The notes below the pieces were generated by a model. The model had not been told where the DNA came from. It was given only the letters and a program-made list of their open reading frames with translations, and searched no databases. Shown here one piece after another: positions 16,896 to 24,956 of a stretch of 64,000 bases of DNA. Each line of letters begins with the position of its first letter. Position 1 is the first letter of the stretch. The translations under genes were made by a program, and so were the position numbers. The stretch is from Archangium lansingense (GTDB lineage: Bacteria; Myxococcota; Myxococcia; Myxococcales; Myxococcaceae). Location: contig NZ_JAPNKA010000001.1 of the NCBI RefSeq assembly GCF_026626635.1, forward strand, positions 4,960,001 to 5,024,000. Reading direction: 5' to 3'.

Positions 16896-17702
16896 ATGGA
16901 CCGCTTCGCCCGAATCGCAGTCGTGTCGTTGGGGTTGTTCCTTGCCATGCAGGGCTCGGCCCGCGCCGATGGTCTTGCCACCATCCCCTATGGCGACAAC
17001 TGCTGGGGCACCGGCACGGATGCTGATCGCGACGGGCTCAACGACGACTGTGAGTACCAGGTCGCCTTCTGGTTCATGCCCCTCTTCTGGTTCGACAGCG
17101 GAGAGAGCGGCCATGCCCGGCGTCCCTACTTCGCGGTGAAGAGCACCAGCTTCTCCACCCGCACACTCCAGATCTTCTACATGGACACCTTCTTCGAGGA
17201 CACCGGCATCACCACCGGCCATGACGGAGATCCCGAGTTCCAGCTCCTCGAGGTCCATTACTCCGGCGGCAAGTGGTACCTCGACTGGGCCTATCTGTCC
17301 GCTCATCGCAAGAGCAGCTGTGACTCGTCCGCCTGGTATTCGTATGACCAGCTCGAGTATGACACCGCAATCGACTCTCGCAATTCCTCTCGCGGCTGGC
17401 CCACGCTCTACGTCGCTGAAGACAAACACGCCACCTATAACAATCTGAGCACCTGCGACAGTGGCTGCTTCCTCCAGGACTACTGCAGCCGCACGACTTA
17501 TCAATACCTCGATACCGCCACCTCGAACCGGCTCGTCTCCCGGAACGTGGGCTCCACGGCCGTTCAGCTCATCAACTCTGTCATCCTCAATGGCAAGACT
17601 GAGCGTCTGCTCGATGATGTGGAGTTCAAGGGCTGGGATGACCAGTGGTACCGGCCCAACTCGCAGGGCTACCGCCGTCATCTGAACGACTTCGGATTCT
17701 AG
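16896..17702 (+). CDS. Secreted Vps62/DUF946-like hypothetical protein
   Basis: 268 residues with a signal peptide (MDRFARIAVVSLGLFLAMQG, cleavage near ARADG). A calcium-type loop DADRDGLNDDCE follows near residue 35. The body (FWFDSGESG, SYDQLEYD, GWPTLYVAEDKHATYNN, CDSGCFLQDYC) recalls the Vps62/DUF946 family, where a conserved H-A-[ST]-Y stretch and cysteine pairs occur; I rate this as a resemblance only. ATG at 16896 has GAGG 7 bases upstream and gives the signal peptide; an ATG at 16866 is less likely. Six bases separate it from the next gene, so the two are probably co-transcribed. Confidence 0.6.
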   Translation: MDRFARIAVVSLGLFLAMQGSARADGLATIPYGDNCWGTGTDADRDGLNDDCEYQVAFWFMPLFWFDSGESGHARRPYFAVKSTSFSTRTLQIFYMDTFFEDTGITTGHDGDPEFQLLEVHYSGGKWYLDWAYLSAHRKSSCDSSAWYSYDQLEYDTAIDSRNSSRGWPTLYVAEDKHATYNNLSTCDSGCFLQDYCSRTTYQYLDTATSNRLVSRNVGSTAVQLINSVILNGKTERLLDDVEFKGWDDQWYRPNSQGYRRHLNDFGF

Positions 17703-17708
17703 TCCTCC

Positions 17709-19004
17709 GTGCTCAACGCTCCCGTGCCACCCGGAACTCCGGAGCGTCCTGGCGCCAGGGCGCGTGCTCGCGTCGTCGTGGGGCTCGCGGCCACGGCGCT
17801 GCTGCTCGCGCTCGCCATCGCGTCTTGGCCTCGGTCCGACAGTGAGCCACCTCCCCGGTCTCCCCCTGTCGTGGAGCGCCCTGCCACGGCTCCAGCGGTA
17901 CGGCCTCCGACGCCTCCCGCTCCTGCGCTTCCTTCTCCCGCGCAGCCCGTGCCTGCTTTGCTGTCGGCCTCCGGGGAGGCGCTCTCCGTGGCCCTCAATG
18001 AGGAGCGGGTGTCCCTGACGTCCAGCGTTGTCGTCGAGGGCATCGACACGGACCGGTCATGGGTGTGCGCAGGTGAGTCGATGGGCCTGTCCGCCCGTCT
18101 CGGAGGGGAGCCGGAGCCAGGTGCGGTCTACCGGTGGGTCTGGCCCGTGGCGGGGAACAGCGCGGAGCTGCACCCCGGCTCGACGCTCCAGTGGCGGGCT
18201 CCGGAGACGGCTGGCCGGTACCGGGTTCGCTTCCAGGTGTGCACGGACCTCGGAGGGCGGCGCGTCGGCGTGCTGGCCGAGCGCGAGGTCGAGCTCGACG
18301 TGCGCCGGTGCGGCGAGCAGGAGACTCAGCGCAATGAGCCCCTCCGTGTCGCGGTCAGCCAGCGAGGGCAGGGGAGCTTCGCGTTTGAAGCCCTCTACCA
18401 AGGTGATGCGCGCGTCACGGCGTACGCGTGGGACTTCGGTGATGGCACCACCTCGACCACCTCCGAGCCTCGCGTCGAGCACTCCTATTCGCTTCAGAGC
18501 CTCGGTGCCCAGGAGATCAAGAGCTTCACCGTACGGCTCCAGGCCCGTCTCGATCGAGGAGGGCCCCTGGAGGCGACTGCGTTCGCTCTTACGCGCGGGC
18601 AGCCGCCCTCGGACACTCCGCCTCCTGTCGATCTACGGGTCTCCCGCTGGCGCCCACTCCCCGAAGGAGGTTGGCGCAGCGACGTGGTGGTCCGCGTTCC
18701 GGAAGGGACGGTCGTCACCTGGGAGCGCCTCGAGCGCATCTCCCTTCATTGGGATGGGCAGGCGGACACCGCCATGCGGCCCTGGCGCGAGGTGCTTCAG
18801 GTAGAGGAAGAGCTCGGGCGCGGCGGCTTCCGCGGCTACGTCATGGTGCGCGCTTCAGAGACCTCGTCGGAGCTCAAACAGCTCCTCGACTTCCTGTATG
18901 GCCATGACGCAACGGGCCAGGAGGTGGTCGTATCCTGGAGTCCCTTCAAGCGCGAGCCCTCCTCCGAGCCTCCCAGGACGGTGGAGCCTCCGCCCCAGAA
19001 GTAG
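17709..19004 (+). CDS. Membrane-anchored PKD-domain protein
   Basis: 431 residues. An N-terminal membrane anchor (VVVGLAATALLLALAIASWP, about 21-42) is followed by a Pro-rich spacer (45-80). An Ig-like region with a Cys pair is next, then a PKD domain at about 225-285 with the signature AYAWDFGDGTTSTTS. A C-terminal domain of unknown type follows, and the tail is Pro/Glu-rich. PKD domains are extracellular adhesion or spacer modules. The start is GTG at 17709, six bases after the previous stop. It probably works outside the cytoplasmic membrane together with the secreted protein encoded upstream. Confidence 0.7.
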   Translation: MLNAPVPPGTPERPGARARARVVVGLAATALLLALAIASWPRSDSEPPPRSPPVVERPATAPAVRPPTPPAPALPSPAQPVPALLSASGEALSVALNEERVSLTSSVVVEGIDTDRSWVCAGESMGLSARLGGEPEPGAVYRWVWPVAGNSAELHPGSTLQWRAPETAGRYRVRFQVCTDLGGRRVGVLAEREVELDVRRCGEQETQRNEPLRVAVSQRGQGSFAFEALYQGDARVTAYAWDFGDGTTSTTSEPRVEHSYSLQSLGAQEIKSFTVRLQARLDRGGPLEATAFALTRGQPPSDTPPPVDLRVSRWRPLPEGGWRSDVVVRVPEGTVVTWERLERISLHWDGQADTAMRPWREVLQVEEELGRGGFRGYVMVRASETSSELKQLLDFLYGHDATGQEVVVSWSPFKREPSSEPPRTVEPPPQK

Positions 19005-19149
19005 CGGCGAATTGAATACATCCAACCGGCGCCGCCCATCTGTCTGTTTTTGAACAGGATTGAAGATGGAGTGGACAGGAAATGAGGCGTCAGACGTCAC
19101 ATTAAACTGAAACAGGTAGTCTTTTATTACCACGCAACAGGGGGAATTG

Positions 19150-20442
19150 ATGCGTCTTCGCAACGTATCGTGGATGGCCGTTTCTGCTGTGTCCGTGTCC
19201 TTGCTGCTGGGGTGCCCGTCCGGGAGCATTCCCAAGCCACCCACGCCGGCCCCTGAGGAGCCGTGCCCCACGGCCTCCAGCCTGGAGGCTCGCGAGGGGA
19301 AGTTCATCACCGCCGCCCAGCCGGTGCAGGGCGAGTACATCGTCGTCCTCAAGGCGCCTCGTCCGGGAGAGAAGACGCTCGCTCCTTCCGTGGCCGCGGA
19401 GAGCCTCTCGGCGCGCTACGGCGGTACCTCCTTCCTCACGTACGAGCATGCGCTGCGCGGGTTCGCCAGCCGGATGACTCCAGAGCAGGCCCGGGCGATG
19501 TCCGCTGATCCCTCGGTCGAGTACGTGGAGGAGAACGGCGTGATGCGCGCCATCGGTGAGCGCCAGCCCGACGCCACCTGGGGCATCGACCGCGTGGATC
19601 AGCGCGAACTGCCCCTGGACAAGACCTACCTCTACAGCGCCAACGGCAAGGGCGTGAACGCCTACATCATCGACACCGGCATCCGCATCTCGCACGCCGA
19701 GTTCGGCGGGCGCGCGCAGATCGCCTTCGACACTTTCACGGATGGGCAGAAGGGTAACGACTGCAATGGCCATGGCACGCACGTGGCCGCCACCGTGGGA
19801 GGCCAGGTCTACGGCGTCGCCAAGAACGTCCAGCTCCATGCGGTGCGCGTGCTCAACTGCAGCGGCTCCGGCTCGACCGCCGGGGTGATCGCCGGCGTGG
19901 ACTGGGTGGCCAACAACAGGCTGCTCCCCGCCGTGGCCAACATGAGCCTGGGTGGCGGCAAGAGCGATGCGCTCGATGAGGCGGTGGCCAGGGCCGTCGC
20001 CGCGGGTATCACCTTCGTCGTCGCGGCGGGCAACGAGAGCCAGAATGCCTGCTCCCGCTCTCCGGCTCGCAGCCCCACCGCCATCACCGTGGGCGCCACC
20101 ACCGACGGGGACAAGCGCGCTTCCTTCTCCAACTGGGGAAGCTGCGTGGATGTCTTCGCTCCGGGCGACAAGATCACCTCGGCGTGGATCTCCGATGACG
20201 CCGCCACGCGTCCCCTCAGCGGAACGTCGATGGCCTCGCCGCACGTCGCGGGGCTCGCCGCGCTCCTCCTGGAGCGCATCCCCGCCGCCACTCCCGCCAC
20301 CGTCACCTCGCTGCTCGTCGAGAACTCCACGCCTGGCAAGGTGGCCGACGCGGGCAGGTGCTCGCCCAACCGACTGATGTACTCCGGCTTCATCAGTGAC
20401 CCCACCTTGATGAAGAACCGCACGGCCGAGGACGCGAAGTAG
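19150..20442 (+). CDS. Subtilisin-like serine protease (S8) lipoprotein with I9 propeptide
   Basis: 430 residues. Lipoprotein signal with lipobox SLLLGC near residue 24. An inhibitor-I9 propeptide occupies about 60-125 (EYIVVLKAPR ... PSVEYVEENGVMRA). The S8 catalytic domain is of the proteinase K type with Asp175 (IIDTGIRISH), His208 (NGHGTHVAATVGG) and Ser360 (GTSMASPHVAGL), plus the oxyanion region VVAAGNES. Paired cysteines (NDCNGHG, VLNCSG, QNACS, GSCVD) suggest disulfides. ATG at 19150 is preceded by GGGGGA; a TTG lies one codon earlier. The enzyme would degrade or mature proteins at the cell surface; predatory or developmental use is only inference. Confidence 0.93.
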   Translation: MRLRNVSWMAVSAVSVSLLLGCPSGSIPKPPTPAPEEPCPTASSLEAREGKFITAAQPVQGEYIVVLKAPRPGEKTLAPSVAAESLSARYGGTSFLTYEHALRGFASRMTPEQARAMSADPSVEYVEENGVMRAIGERQPDATWGIDRVDQRELPLDKTYLYSANGKGVNAYIIDTGIRISHAEFGGRAQIAFDTFTDGQKGNDCNGHGTHVAATVGGQVYGVAKNVQLHAVRVLNCSGSGSTAGVIAGVDWVANNRLLPAVANMSLGGGKSDALDEAVARAVAAGITFVVAAGNESQNACSRSPARSPTAITVGATTDGDKRASFSNWGSCVDVFAPGDKITSAWISDDAATRPLSGTSMASPHVAGLAALLLERIPAATPATVTSLLVENSTPGKVADAGRCSPNRLMYSGFISDPTLMKNRTAEDAK

Positions 20443-20464
20443 CTCGCGCTCCTGAGTCCGCGGG

Positions 20465-20507
20465 CCTGGCGGCTCCAGCGGGTACTTCCCGCCTGGAGGC
20501 CGCCGGG
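20465..20507. terminator. Strong hairpin between convergent genes (likely bidirectional terminator)
   Basis: The left arm at 20465-20482 pairs with the right arm at 20488-20507 around the loop TACTT, with two single-base bulges: about 18 pairs, nearly all G-C. It lies 22 bases after the protease stop and 22 bases after the stop of the convergent gene on the other strand. There is no U-run, as is common in very G+C-rich genomes, so termination is inferred from position and stability. Confidence 0.5.
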
Positions 20508-20529
20508 TCCCTGAAGCAGCCCGGGTGGA

Positions 20530-20901
20530 CTACGTGCCCTGGGGCTGGGGGGGCTTCATGGCCGCGCGCACCTTCTCGTGCAGGGCCTGCTTGCGCTCCC
20601 GGAGCTGCTGCTTCTGCTGCTCGGTGAGCTGGCCCCCGCCGGCCTGGAGCTGCGCCTGGGCCTCGTCGCGGAGCTGCCGGGCCTCGGCGAGGAACGTGTC
20701 CGCCTGCTCGCGCGTGAGACTGCCGCGCTCGACGGCGCGGTTGAGCCGGCGCTCCATGCGCTCGAGCTTGCGGAGCATCCGCTCATCCTTGTTCTTGTGC
20801 TTGTGCTCCTTGTTGCCCGTGTTCGCGGGCTCCTCGGCGAGCACGGGAGCGGCGAACAGCAGCGAGGCAACGGCAGCGGACAGGGCGAGCTTCAGACGCA
20901 T
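20530..20901 (-). CDS. Periplasmic helical protein with two LTxxQ motifs (Spy/CpxP-like)
   Basis: 123 residues. Signal peptide MRLKLALSAAVASLLFAAPV, cleavage near LAEEP. A Lys/His-rich stretch (NKEHKHKNKDE) is followed by an all-helical charged body. Two LTxxQ motifs, LTREQ (62-66) and LTEQQ (92-96), spaced about 30 residues apart, are the hallmark of Spy/CpxP-type periplasmic chaperones and heavy-metal sensors (LTXXQ family). The overall similarity is otherwise low. The role is probably envelope-stress chaperone or metal buffering; this is inferred from the motif pair only. Single-gene unit. Confidence 0.6.
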   Translation of the reverse strand: MRLKLALSAAVASLLFAAPVLAEEPANTGNKEHKHKNKDERMLRKLERMERRLNRAVERGSLTREQADTFLAEARQLRDEAQAQLQAGGGQLTEQQKQQLRERKQALHEKVRAAMKPPQPQGT

Positions 20902-20993
20902 GGCGGAGTTCTCCTTGGGGTGACGCGCCGGGACTGCTTCCCGGCGTCATCTGCCCCTGAGAACCCCGGAGCCGGCGGATGGTTAAATCCGGC

Positions 20994-22088
20994 TCAGGCG
21001 CGCTTGCGCCGAGTCGTGGGCTCGAAGGGCGCGGCGTCGATGCGCACCCCCACGTACGAGGGGAAGCGCGGGACGCCGTCGTTGGACAGCTCCTGGTAGC
21101 GGAAGGTGATGATGGTGCCTACCGAGGGCGGATTCTCCCGCTCCTGGTCCGAGAGGCCGGTGCCCACGGAGAAGCGGGTGCCGTCACGCAGCTCCACCTC
21201 CAGCGCTCCCAGCCGGCCCTTGTGCCTGCCCGCTCCCGCCGCGTGCCCTATGACGCGCGCCTCGTCGTCCTTGAAGCTCTTGACCTTCAGCAGCGTGTGA
21301 GAGCGGCCCGCCTCGTAGCGCGAGCCCGGCTTGCGCAGCATCAGGCCCTCGCCCCCCAGGCCTTCCACCCGCGCCAGCTCCTCGCGCAGGTGCGTCACTC
21401 CCTTGCAGGGCTCGTGTTGCAGCCACTCGGCGTATGGGGGCGCCACGTCCTCTACGAACTGCTGGCAGTGCGCGAGCCGCTCCTCGAAGGGCGCGGCCAG
21501 CTTCGGCGCGTCGAAGATGACGAAGGCCACCTCCTTCCAGTCATCACTCCGATCCTGCCGCCGCACGATGCTCACCGTGCGCTGGAACTTCTTGCGCCCG
21601 CCGAACAGCTCTCCGTCGAGTGGATGGTCCGGCAGCTTCGCGGTGAACCAGTCGGGGGCGAGGAACGGATTGCCCTGGCGGGAGTAGAACTGCTTGCCGT
21701 CCCAATAGGCGCGTACGCCGTCGAGCTTCTCACTCATCCACCAGCCCGTCAGGTCGACATCGTTCTCCCACGAGTGGGCCAGCAGCAGCGCCGGGGTGGT
21801 GACGGCGTCGGACTCCGCGCTCGCGTTCGCGCCGGACTTCGGGCGGACGTTGCGAGCCGCCGGCCGGGCCGGAGCGTTGGTGTCACCCGCGGCGCCCACC
21901 CGAGCGTCCTCCGCCGCATCCCCCCGGACCTTGCGCAGGTGCTTGCACGTCCGCCGCTCGATGGCGATGGACTGGTTGCGCCACGCCGGGCACGAGCACG
22001 AGTACACGCCACCGGTGTTCTTCAGGATGTACGGCTTGGAACCAGAGCCCTGCACCTCGAGCTGGGCGCCGTCCGCGATGTCCGCCAC
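20994..22088 (-). CDS. ATP-dependent DNA ligase with N-terminal SWIM zinc finger
   Basis: 364 residues. N-terminal SWIM-type finger C-x-C-x14-C-x-H (C31, C33, C48, H50; around SCSCPAWRNQ and RRTCKHLRK), then an Ala-rich linker. The ligase core starts at about residue 110: motif I SEKLDGVRAYWDG with nucleophilic Lys121, LDGELFGGR (motif III-like), GGEGLMLRKPGS (motif IV) and LLKVKSF (motif V), ending in a short OB-fold (FSVGTGLSDQERENPPSVG). It is of the minimal-ligase type (Lig E/B-like) without a large DNA-binding domain; the SWIM finger may replace it. The role is likely nick sealing in repair, since the essential NAD ligase is a different protein. ATG 22088 chosen; monocistronic by appearance. 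Confidence 0.88.
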   Translation of the reverse strand: MADIADGAQLEVQGSGSKPYILKNTGGVYSCSCPAWRNQSIAIERRTCKHLRKVRGDAAEDARVGAAGDTNAPARPAARNVRPKSGANASAESDAVTTPALLLAHSWENDVDLTGWWMSEKLDGVRAYWDGKQFYSRQGNPFLAPDWFTAKLPDHPLDGELFGGRKKFQRTVSIVRRQDRSDDWKEVAFVIFDAPKLAAPFEERLAHCQQFVEDVAPPYAEWLQHEPCKGVTHLREELARVEGLGGEGLMLRKPGSRYEAGRSHTLLKVKSFKDDEARVIGHAAGAGRHKGRLGALEVELRDGTRFSVGTGLSDQERENPPSVGTIITFRYQELSNDGVPRFPSYVGVRIDAAPFEPTTRRKRA

Positions 22089-22217
22089 GAGTCCCTCCCT
22101 TTGCGCGCCGCGGTTGTCTTGCGGCGATGGAGGGAATCGTATCCGGTGGGTCTGACTGGAGCGGAGGACCGGACAGGGCGGGTCGGCGGCATGACTTCCG
22201 AGGAAAGGAAGGGGGGC

Positions 22218-22775
22218 TCAACCTTCCCGGGCCGGCACTTCGTAGAGGTAGATGGGAGTGCGGTACAGGTCGTCGACGACGAGCGTGCGCAGGGGCTTCC
22301 ACCCGCGGAGCGCGAAGGTGTGACTGAGGATGCGCGTGCCGGGAGCGAGCTCCGCGGACAGCTTGGGCGCCAGGCGGCTCATGGCTCCAGGGTAGAGGTA
22401 GCAGACGACAGCTGAGGCCTCCGAGAAGGAGGTTTGGAAGAAGTCCTCGCGCACGAGCTGGAGGTTGGTGCGCGGGGAGAAGCGCTGGCGCAGCCGCGAG
22501 AAGGCATACGGAAGAGGGGACGACTCGAAGGCCACCACTCGGGCGCGAGGACAGTGGTCCGCCAGCGCGAAGGCGAGCGTCCCCCAACCGGAGCCGAGCT
22601 CCAGCAGCGTGCCCTCGAGCTCCTGGGGCAAGAGGGAGAGCAGCTGACGGCGCACCTTGCCCGAGGTGGGCATGGGAGAGATGCCCGTCCTCAGCGTGTG
22701 GAAGACAATGGACAGCATCCCCGCGAGGAGCAGGGCCAACAGGAACAGGAAGAGGAGGGTGCCAGCCGTGCTCAC
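22218..22775 (-). CDS. Membrane-anchored class I SAM-dependent methyltransferase
   Basis: 185 residues. One N-terminal hydrophobic helix (TLLFLFLLALLLAGMLSIVF) precedes a Rossmann methyltransferase domain with motif I LLELGSGWGTLAFALA, motif II RVVAFESSPLPYAFS and LQLVREDFF; a late strand reads GTRILSHTFAL. It resembles small methyltransferases annotated only as class I SAM-dependent. GTG at 22775 is my start choice; the frame stays open for 300 more bases upstream but with low-complexity content and no homology. The substrate is unknown, and the membrane helix suggests a lipid, quinone or membrane protein target. Confidence 0.7.
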   Translation of the reverse strand: MSTAGTLLFLFLLALLLAGMLSIVFHTLRTGISPMPTSGKVRRQLLSLLPQELEGTLLELGSGWGTLAFALADHCPRARVVAFESSPLPYAFSRLRQRFSPRTNLQLVREDFFQTSFSEASAVVCYLYPGAMSRLAPKLSAELAPGTRILSHTFALRGWKPLRTLVVDDLYRTPIYLYEVPAREG

Positions 22776-23167
22776 GGCTTCCCATGCTACCCGCCCCGAC
22801 GGGTCGGCGGGCTTCCCTTGACGTTCAAGGGGAGGGGCCGCATGTCGAAGGCGGCAGAGGCGGGGTGAAGGCGGTATCTGCGGTTCTGGGGTCGGGATGT
22901 GCGCGCGGCCTGGGGGGGTGGTGGGCATGGGTGCGCTGCTGGCCAGCGAGCTGCCCGCACGGCGCGCCACCTCAGTGGATTCGGTGACGGCACTGCGTTC
23001 GGGGTAGCTTGTGTTGACAACCTCAACGTCGTGAGGAGTTGGCTTATCCTCGCGCCGAGAGGCGTCGTACCCTGCCATGCGTGATGACTGATTCTGGCTG
23101 ATGCCGATGGCTGTTACCGCCGTGCCTCAGATCTCGGAGTCCATCGTGTGTATCGGAGGGCGAAGCC
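22776..23167. other. Non-coding stretch between divergent genes
   Basis: About 390 bases between the methyltransferase start (minus) and the small lipoprotein start (plus). I see no convincing gene. Toward the right end base composition becomes less G+C-rich, matching the two genes that follow. A TTGACA at 23014-23019 has no good partner at the right distance. Promoters for both flanking genes must lie here but cannot be pinned down. Confidence 0.4.
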
Positions 23168-23644
23168 TTGAACATGCTTGGGCAGAGCGCGCGGCCCCAT
23201 GTGCTGGTCCTATTGCTTTCGCTCCTTTCAGGGTGTGTTACTGGACGGATACAGCCAGTCCATTTTCAGTTCGTCACGGTTGTTGAGAAGGCCCTCCCTG
23301 GTCCGGATGGCTGGCGCGCTGCATGTGTCCACGCGAAGATCAGGAACGGAACCACGGGAGACTTCTTTTTTTGTAAATTCGGTGTTGAAGTACCCATCGA
23401 AAACATAGATGGCCCTGTCTCGATTCCTCTAGCGCAGCGCATCGCGGCAGATTGCGCCAACGAAGCCGCGCTCAGTGTTCTGGGCGTGGCAACAAGAGAG
23501 CCAGATCCTCCGCTCGGCATTTTGTGCGAACAATTCAAGACGGCCTATGGCGTACCGCTGAATGCTGCCATCGGAGGGGCTCGGGTTACGAGAGTGTGCG
23601 ACAAGAAGACGAAGCCTGTTATATTTGGTGAGTTCAGCCCCTGA
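23168..23644 (+). CDS. Small lipoprotein of a lower-G+C gene pair, function unknown
   Basis: 158 residues. Signal with lipobox (PHVLVLLLSLLSGC, Cys23) followed by a compact domain containing CVHAKIRNGTTGDFFFCKFG and four further cysteines. No family recognised. TTG at 23168 has GGAGGG 7 bases upstream and is preferred to the ATG at 23174. The codons are clearly richer in A/T than in neighbouring genes, suggesting recent acquisition. It is followed after 4 bases by a second unknown gene. I recall such lipoprotein plus cytosolic-protein pairs occurring in many copies in Cystobacter-type genomes, but cannot check this. Confidence 0.65.
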   Translation: MNMLGQSARPHVLVLLLSLLSGCVTGRIQPVHFQFVTVVEKALPGPDGWRAACVHAKIRNGTTGDFFFCKFGVEVPIENIDGPVSIPLAQRIAADCANEAALSVLGVATREPDPPLGILCEQFKTAYGVPLNAAIGGARVTRVCDKKTKPVIFGEFSP

Positions 23645-23648
23645 GCCG

Positions 23649-24221
23649 ATGCCTCTTTCAGCGGACCAACTCCTCGATATTGCGCGACGCTACTGGCGTT
23701 CGGATAAGGACTATTATCTCAGGCAAGAGAACAGCCCTGAGACCGAAAGGCTTCAGGCTCTATGGGAGCAGGAACTTGGGAAGGTGGAGCGCTGGAAGGC
23801 ATTCTTGTCTGACCTCCAGCAAGCGCTTCCTGGATTCACTATCGGAAATGTCGTTACAACGGCCGATGCCAGCTTGCGTTGTGTCGCGTACCCAGTAACA
23901 GGAACTCACCTGCCGCCTTCCAACCAGGTCGTGGTTGGTTGCGTCAGCATCGTGGCACCTGTCTACATCATCTACGGCGTAGAGTACGAACGCATTGGAG
24001 GGGCGCGACGTCATCCACGGATAGATTTCGAGCCGCTCCCGCCCGGTATGCGATTTCCGGCTGACATCATGGCGAGGAAGATCGAAGCAACCTTCGGTGT
24101 CAGCGCGCTCCCTCGCGAAATCGCCGAAACCCCCGTTCCGCTCTTTGTGGAGTGGAAGGAGCCTCCGCATACGACGCTCTTCCATGCCCTCTTCACGAGT
24201 GAGCCTGGCAACCTGCCTTGA
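23649..24221 (+). CDS. Hypothetical protein paired with the upstream lipoprotein
   Basis: 190 residues starting MPLSADQLLDIARRYWRSDK, no signal peptide, probably cytosolic. Other regions: SPETERLQALWEQELGKVER, LQQALPGFTIGNVVTTADAS, RCVAYP and, near the end, LFVEWKEPPHTTLFHALFTS. ATG at 23649 lies 4 bases after the lipoprotein stop, so the two are co-translated. A/T-rich codons as in its partner. The size, the lack of a known domain and the pairing would fit an immunity or antitoxin-type protein of a polymorphic-toxin locus, but no toxin is adjacent; this is speculation. Confidence 0.65.
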   Translation: MPLSADQLLDIARRYWRSDKDYYLRQENSPETERLQALWEQELGKVERWKAFLSDLQQALPGFTIGNVVTTADASLRCVAYPVTGTHLPPSNQVVVGCVSIVAPVYIIYGVEYERIGGARRHPRIDFEPLPPGMRFPADIMARKIEATFGVSALPREIAETPVPLFVEWKEPPHTTLFHALFTSEPGNLP

Positions 24222-24254
24222 GTGGTCCTGGTCACTCTCAGATTCACGAGGACT

Positions 24255-24956
24255 TCAGGAGCCCTCGATCTCCATGCGGTAGCCCACGCCGCGCACGGTC
24301 TGGAGGGCGAAGCGCGAGGCGCTGTTCCACCCCAGCTTGCGCTTGAGGCTGGAGACGAAGTTGTCCACCGTGTGCGGGTCCACCACCACGTCGCGGCCCC
24401 ACACCGCGTCGAGGATCTCATCCCGGCGCAGCACGCGCTCGCGCTCGCGCACGAAGAAGGCGAGCAGGTCGAACTCGGTGCGCGTCAGCTCCACCGTCTT
24501 CCCCTCGGGGCTCTCCACCTTTCGCCGGTCCAGGTCCATCCGGTAGCCCGCGAAGCGCAGCATCTGCACGGGCACGCCGCCGCCTCGCCGCACCAGCGCC
24601 CCCACTCGCGCCAGCAGCTCGCGCAGGCGGTAGGGCTTGCCCAGGTAGTCCTGCGCCCCCGCCTCGAAGCCCCGCACCACGTCGTCCTCGAGCGTGCGCG
24701 CGGTGAGCATCAGCACCGGCGTCGTCACCCCCTCCTGGCGAAGCGTCCGGCACAGCGTGTAGCCGTCCCCATCCGGCAGCATCACGTCGAGCAGGATGAG
24801 CTGGAAGGTGCGCCGGCCCAGGCGCGCGCGAGCCTCGGCCACGGTGGTGGCCTCCTCCACGCTGTAGCCCCCCTGGTTCTCCAGGTTGTCGCGCAGCGCG
24901 AGCCGCAGGTTGAGATCGTCCTCCACCAGGAGGATGGCGGGAGTAGGGGAGTTCAT
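24255..24956 (-). CDS. OmpR/PhoB-type response regulator
   Basis: 233 residues. Receiver domain 1-125: acidic pair in LLVEDDLNLRLAL, phosphoacceptor Asp in LLDVMLPDGDGYTLC, Thr in VLMLTARTLEDD, Lys in YLGKPYRLRELL. The C-terminal winged helix spans about 135-230 (ELTRTEFDLLAFFVRERERV, RRDEILDAVWGRDVVVDPHT, RFALQTVRGVGYRMEIEG). ATG follows directly on the stop of the histidine kinase gene (TGAATG), so the kinase is its cognate partner. Third gene of the VWA-kinase-regulator operon. Confidence 0.93.
   Translation of the reverse strand: MNSPTPAILLVEDDLNLRLALRDNLENQGGYSVEEATTVAEARARLGRRTFQLILLDVMLPDGDGYTLCRTLRQEGVTTPVLMLTARTLEDDVVRGFEAGAQDYLGKPYRLRELLARVGALVRRGGGVPVQMLRFAGYRMDLDRRKVESPEGKTVELTRTEFDLLAFFVRERERVLRRDEILDAVWGRDVVVDPHTVDNFVSSLKRKLGWNSASRFALQTVRGVGYRMEIEGS

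Noticed and set aside
23014..23050. TTGACA with TATCCT as a housekeeping promoter
   Set aside because: The spacer would be about 25 bases, too long for a normal promoter.
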